The position numbers and the translations under genes are program-made. From an uncultured Lachnospiraceae bacterium (GTDB lineage: Bacteria > Bacillota > Clostridia > Lachnospirales > Lachnospiraceae), in assembly GCA_902797705.1 (NCBI GenBank), contig CADBTX010000201.1, positions 1-9,512 of the forward strand: a stretch of 9,512 nucleotides of DNA, in the 5' to 3' direction. Every line of letters starts with the position of its first letter. Within the stretch, counting starts at the first letter, position 1. The notes beneath the pieces are model-generated. The model was not told where the DNA came from, did not search any database, and saw only the letters and a list, made by a program, of their open reading frames with translations. This document shows positions 6,669 to 9,512 of this stretch, one piece after another.

Positions 6669-8009
6669 TCACTTCAATTCTTTAAGCTCAGAATAAGCCA
6701 TGGGGATCACAAGAAAAACAGAAAGAAGATCCGCAGCCGCCTGGGTCGCTTCGACTCCCGTGAGTCCAAAGATCTTTGGAAGTATCATGATAAGCGGAAC
6801 AAAAAAGAGACCGCTTCTCGCAGAAGAAGTGACAGAGGACTTAACTCCTTTCCCTATGGCCTGCAGGAACATATTTGTGATAACCGTAAAGGGAAGAAGC
6901 GGCAGCGCTGCAGCCTGAAAACGAAGGGCCCTGGCCCCGACAGCGATGACCTCCGGATCATCCCTGAAAAAACCGATGACAGACGGTGCAAAGATAAAAC
7001 AGAGTGCAGACATTATAAGCAGGAACACCGTGCCGTATTTGATGCAGAAAAAATAACCCTCTTTAACCCTGTCATACTTCTTAGCGCCGTAATTAAAAGC
7101 GCAGACCGGCTGATATCCCTGTCCAAATCCTATCATACCGCTGGCGGTGAACATCATGACCCTGGTGGTAACGCTCATCCCCGCAATGGCGGCATCAGAG
7201 TACATCCCCGCCGCCCGGTTTAAGAGAGCCGTGGCAACAGCCGCAAGCCCCTGCCTGAACAGTGAAGCCATTCCGCCGTTAACTATCTCTATTATGTAAT
7301 GCGGATTTAACCTGATATTGGAAAACCGCAGCCTGATGTTTGCCCCTCTGGAACAGCCGTAGAGCAGGATAAAGAAGCTTATGAACTGTCCGCTTATGGT
7401 GGCAGCCGCAGCACCGGTGACCCCAAGATCAAATACCATTATAAGAAGGGGATCCAGCACTATATTTATGGCTGCACCGGCCAGAAGCCCGTACATGGCA
7501 TAGACGGCGCTCCCCTGAAATCTCAGCTGGTTATTAAGGCAGAACTGTCCCATTACAAAGGGTGCACCAAGGACGATTATACGGATATAGTCCATGGTGG
7601 GCTTAAGAGTATTCTCCGTGGCACCAAGGAAAATTGAAAGTGGTCTCAGATAAATGATCACGAGAAACGCGGAAACAATACCGGTGATCATTGCAAGGGC
7701 AAGGCCCGTGGCAGCCATCTCCGCGGCTTCCTTCTGCTTCCCCGCCCCCAGCATCCTGGATAGATAGGTTCCGGAGCCCTGGCCGAAGAAAAAACCGAAA
7801 GCCTGGATCACTGCCATAACCGAAAAGGACAGTCCCACCGCTGCAATGGCTTCAGTGGAGATCCGCCCTACAAAAAAGGTGTCTGCAGCATTGTATAGCG
7901 CAGTCACCAGCATACTGATGATGGTAGGCACCGCAAGCCTCATTATAAGAGGCTTGACCGGTGTCTCCGTCATCTCGATATATCTTTTTTCCGCCGCAGC
8001 GTTAGCCAT
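6669..8009 (-). CDS. MATE family efflux transporter
   Basis: Inner-membrane antiporter that exports drugs, toxins or metabolites in exchange for Na+ or H+; the substrate cannot be told from sequence. The 446-aa length and about 12 hydrophobic segments fit the family. Typical motifs are LAVPTIISMLVTALYNAADTFFVG within residues 25-48, GFFFGQGSGTYLSRMLGAG at 72-90, INIVLDPLLI at 181-190, and, opening the second half, IGFGQGYQPVCAFNYGAKKYDRVKEG around 293-318. The start at 8007-8009 lies 6 nt after the chemotaxis-protein stop. Only a weak AGG close to the ATG precedes it, so translation may depend on coupling. An internal ATG at codon 13 (METPVKP context) is possible, but the preceding KRYIEM segment resembles relatives. 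With no room for a separate promoter, it is likely co-transcribed with the chemotaxis gene. Confidence 0.94.
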   Translation of the reverse strand: MANAAAEKRYIEMTETPVKPLIMRLAVPTIISMLVTALYNAADTFFVGRISTEAIAAVGLSFSVMAVIQAFGFFFGQGSGTYLSRMLGAGKQKEAAEMAATGLALAMITGIVSAFLVIIYLRPLSIFLGATENTLKPTMDYIRIIVLGAPFVMGQFCLNNQLRFQGSAVYAMYGLLAGAAINIVLDPLLIMVFDLGVTGAAAATISGQFISFFILLYGCSRGANIRLRFSNIRLNPHYIIEIVNGGMASLFRQGLAAVATALLNRAAGMYSDAAIAGMSVTTRVMMFTASGMIGFGQGYQPVCAFNYGAKKYDRVKEGYFFCIKYGTVFLLIMSALCFIFAPSVIGFFRDDPEVIAVGARALRFQAAALPLLPFTVITNMFLQAIGKGVKSSVTSSARSGLFFVPLIMILPKIFGLTGVEATQAAADLLSVFLVIPMAYSELKELK

Positions 8010-8015
8010 AACCTA

Positions 8016-9512
8016 TCAAATGTTAAAGGTATCCACAAACTCACCGATCCGGGCAGCGGACTCCGCTACATTGATCGCACTGTTGTCAACGCCCTTACTC
8101 TCTTCGGCCACGTTCCTTGCGCTTTCGGCTCCGCTCTCAACAGTAGCGGTGACTTCCTCTGTGCTGGCCGACTGCTCCTCAGCGATGGCTGCAACACTAG
8201 TAGCTATCTCGTTTACTTCGTCCATCTTGGAGATCATCCTGTTAACGGTCTCTCCGGCCTCATCAAGAGATGCGAATATCTCGGAGAAGGTGGTTCCGGT
8301 AACGCTTACAGCCTCAGAGCTGTTGGCGATATCCTTAACACTCGCTTCGGATCTCTCGGAAAGATTTCTGATATGAACCGTGATATCGTTGATGATCTCA
8401 CTTATCTCCGTGGTAGCGCTTGCACTTTCATTGGCCAGATTTCCTATCTCTGTAGCAACAACCGCGAATCCTCTTCCGGCTTCACCGGCTCTTGCAGCCT
8501 CAATTGAAGCATTGAGGGAAAGGAGATTTGTCTGTGAGGAAATAGAATTTATCATCTCAACAATGGAGTTGATCTTCTGAGCGGCCTCGTCCACTGTTCT
8601 TACCACATCGCTCATCTCTGTCATGGAAGTGGAGATATTGGCCATGTTGCTCTGAACATTATCCATATCCTTCTGACCCTGCTTTGCCTTTGACAGGAGA
8701 TCGTTCATAATGGTGCTGGTCTGACCGCCCTCTTCTGTAAGCTCGGTAACAGCCTGTGCCAGATCAGTTGCGTTGGTGGCAAGCTCTGTAACCGAATTAG
8801 CCACACCTTCCATAGCCATATGTATCTGATCCATGGACTGGCTCTGCTGCTCGGCCTGTGTGCTCATGCTGTTGGCAGCTTCCTTACTGTTGTCCGCGTC
8901 AACGGAAAGGGACTGGGTCACATTCTTCATCTCACCCAGAGTTCCTCTCATACGCTCCACATAATCATGCATGCTGTTATTCATCGCACCGATCTCATTT
9001 GATCCGCCCTCTGCGATATTTACAGTAAAATCGCCGTCAGCTATACGCATGATAGTTTCCGTAAGGCTCTTTACAGGAGTTGTGATCATCCTGTTGATAA
9101 GTACCATGATGATGATGGTGCTTATAACAAGCATTACGATAACAAGGATGACAGCTATAATACTTAATGTATTAAGCTCATGCAGCACATCATTCTTTTT
9201 AACATAGGATACAAGGATCCAGTCAGTTCCGGGGACAGCCACGAATGAAACATAATAGTCGGCCTTATCATTTCCCTTGATGGTCTTTACATCAGAGGAA
9301 GCCCCGTTCTTAGCTACAGCATATACAGACTGCAGGAAAGTATCGGAGGAAAGCTCCGAAACATCCTTGCCGAGATAGTCGGCATTGCTGTGGGCAACGA
9401 TAACGCTGTCGCAGAGAAGCATGCTTTTACCCGTACCTGCGGGAGTATAAGCGCCTACTGCCTCAGATATGCTGGAAAGGAAAACGTCTGTGGACATGAC
9501 CGCTGTACGGCC
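8016..9512 (-). CDS. Methyl-accepting chemotaxis protein, C-terminal part (N-terminus beyond the right edge)
   Basis: Transmembrane receptor that signals to CheA/CheW to control motility. The frame is open through the edge: codons for GRTAV precede the first in-window ATG (9495-9497). Counting from that methionine, residues 1-105 look like the end of an extracellular Cache-type sensor ([17 protein letters not shown], then TDWILVSYV). Residues 112-134 form a membrane helix and about 136-190 a HAMP domain starting [12 protein letters not shown]. The rest is the long antiparallel signalling coiled coil. Its hairpin tip contains [25 protein letters not shown] at 331-355, where E333, R336 and E339 match the CheA/CheW-contact consensus. 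The protein ends at FVDTFNI without a visible C-terminal CheR-tether pentapeptide. Ligand unknown. The N-terminal cytoplasmic end, first membrane segment and most of the sensor are missing from view, not necessarily truncated. Confidence 0.96.
   Translation of the reverse strand, partial: GRTAVMSTDVFLSSISEAVGAYTPAGTGKSMLLCDSVIVAHSNADYLGKDVSELSSDTFLQSVYAVAKNGASSDVKTIKGNDKADYYVSFVAVPGTDWILVSYVKKNDVLHELNTLSIIAVILVIVMLVISTIIIMVLINRMITTPVKSLTETIMRIADGDFTVNIAEGGSNEIGAMNNSMHDYVERMRGTLGEMKNVTQSLSVDADNSKEAANSMSTQAEQQSQSMDQIHMAMEGVANSVTELATNATDLAQAVTELTEEGGQTSTIMNDLLSKAKQGQKDMDNVQSNMANISTSMTEMSDVVRTVDEAAQKINSIVEMINSISSQTNLLSLNASIEAARAGEAGRGFAVVATEIGNLANESASATTEISEIINDITVHIRNLSERSEASVKDIANSSEAVSVTGTTFSEIFASLDEAGETVNRMISKMDEVNEIATSVAAIAEEQSASTEEVTATVESGAESARNVAEESKGVDNSAINVAESAARIGEFVDTFNI

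Noticed and set aside
6651..7223. 190-codon open frame on the plus strand, antisense to the MATE gene
   Set aside because: Its product is a lysine/arginine-rich, low-complexity translation with no recognisable motif, and it lies opposite a well-conserved transporter.
7846..8376. 176-codon open frame on the plus strand spanning the MATE start and the chemotaxis gene end
   Set aside because: Its Ala/Ser/Leu-rich product reflects the complement of the receptor coiled coil, not a protein family.

Overview
The window looks like chromosomal DNA of a low-to-mid GC anaerobic Firmicute, most likely a Lachnospiraceae-type Clostridium relative. The evidence is the Rex repressor of the clostridial type, the NADP-isocitrate dehydrogenase of the IDH1-like class, the MATE transporter N-terminus typical of that family, frequent AGG/AGA arginine codons, and clostridial-style -35/-10 promoters. 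This is inference from protein resemblance; no 16S or other marker is present. All eight genes lie on the minus strand, so transcription runs from high to low coordinates. I see no tRNA, rRNA, CRISPR array, insertion sequence or phage gene.

In transcription order, the layout has three blocks. (1) The C-terminal part of a methyl-accepting chemotaxis protein enters from the right edge (8016-9512) and is followed 6 nt later by a MATE multidrug/Na+-type exporter (6669-8009). (2) After a 223-nt gap come an NADP-dependent isocitrate dehydrogenase (5249-6445) and, 3 nt later, an ABC-F ATPase of the YdiF/Uup type (3332-5245). The gap holds a compact multi-hairpin element (6519-6657) and a good icd promoter (6483-6511). 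(3) After a 55-nt gap with a perfect-consensus promoter comes a tight four-gene block: rex (2620-3276), an unrecognised coiled-coil protein (1907-2617), bifunctional NAD(P)HX repair enzyme nnr (369-1910), and alanine racemase alr, which runs off the left edge (1-365). Junctions within this block are 2 nt, a 3-nt overlap and 3 nt, so translational coupling is very likely.

The most notable region is the rex promoter. It reads TTGACA, 17 nt, TATAAT, followed by only 6 nt before the rex ATG, so the expected transcription start is the A of the start codon. There is no usable Shine-Dalgarno sequence, which suggests a leaderless rex mRNA. A Rex-box-like site (3294-3311) uses the -35 hexamer as one of its half-sites. 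If correct, an NADH-sensing repressor controls its own operon, and that operon also encodes the enzyme that repairs damaged NAD(P)H and an unknown coiled-coil protein. The second notable item is the element of four triloop hairpins nested in inverted arms between the MATE gene and icd. It looks like a dispersed palindromic repeat or a transcription insulator.
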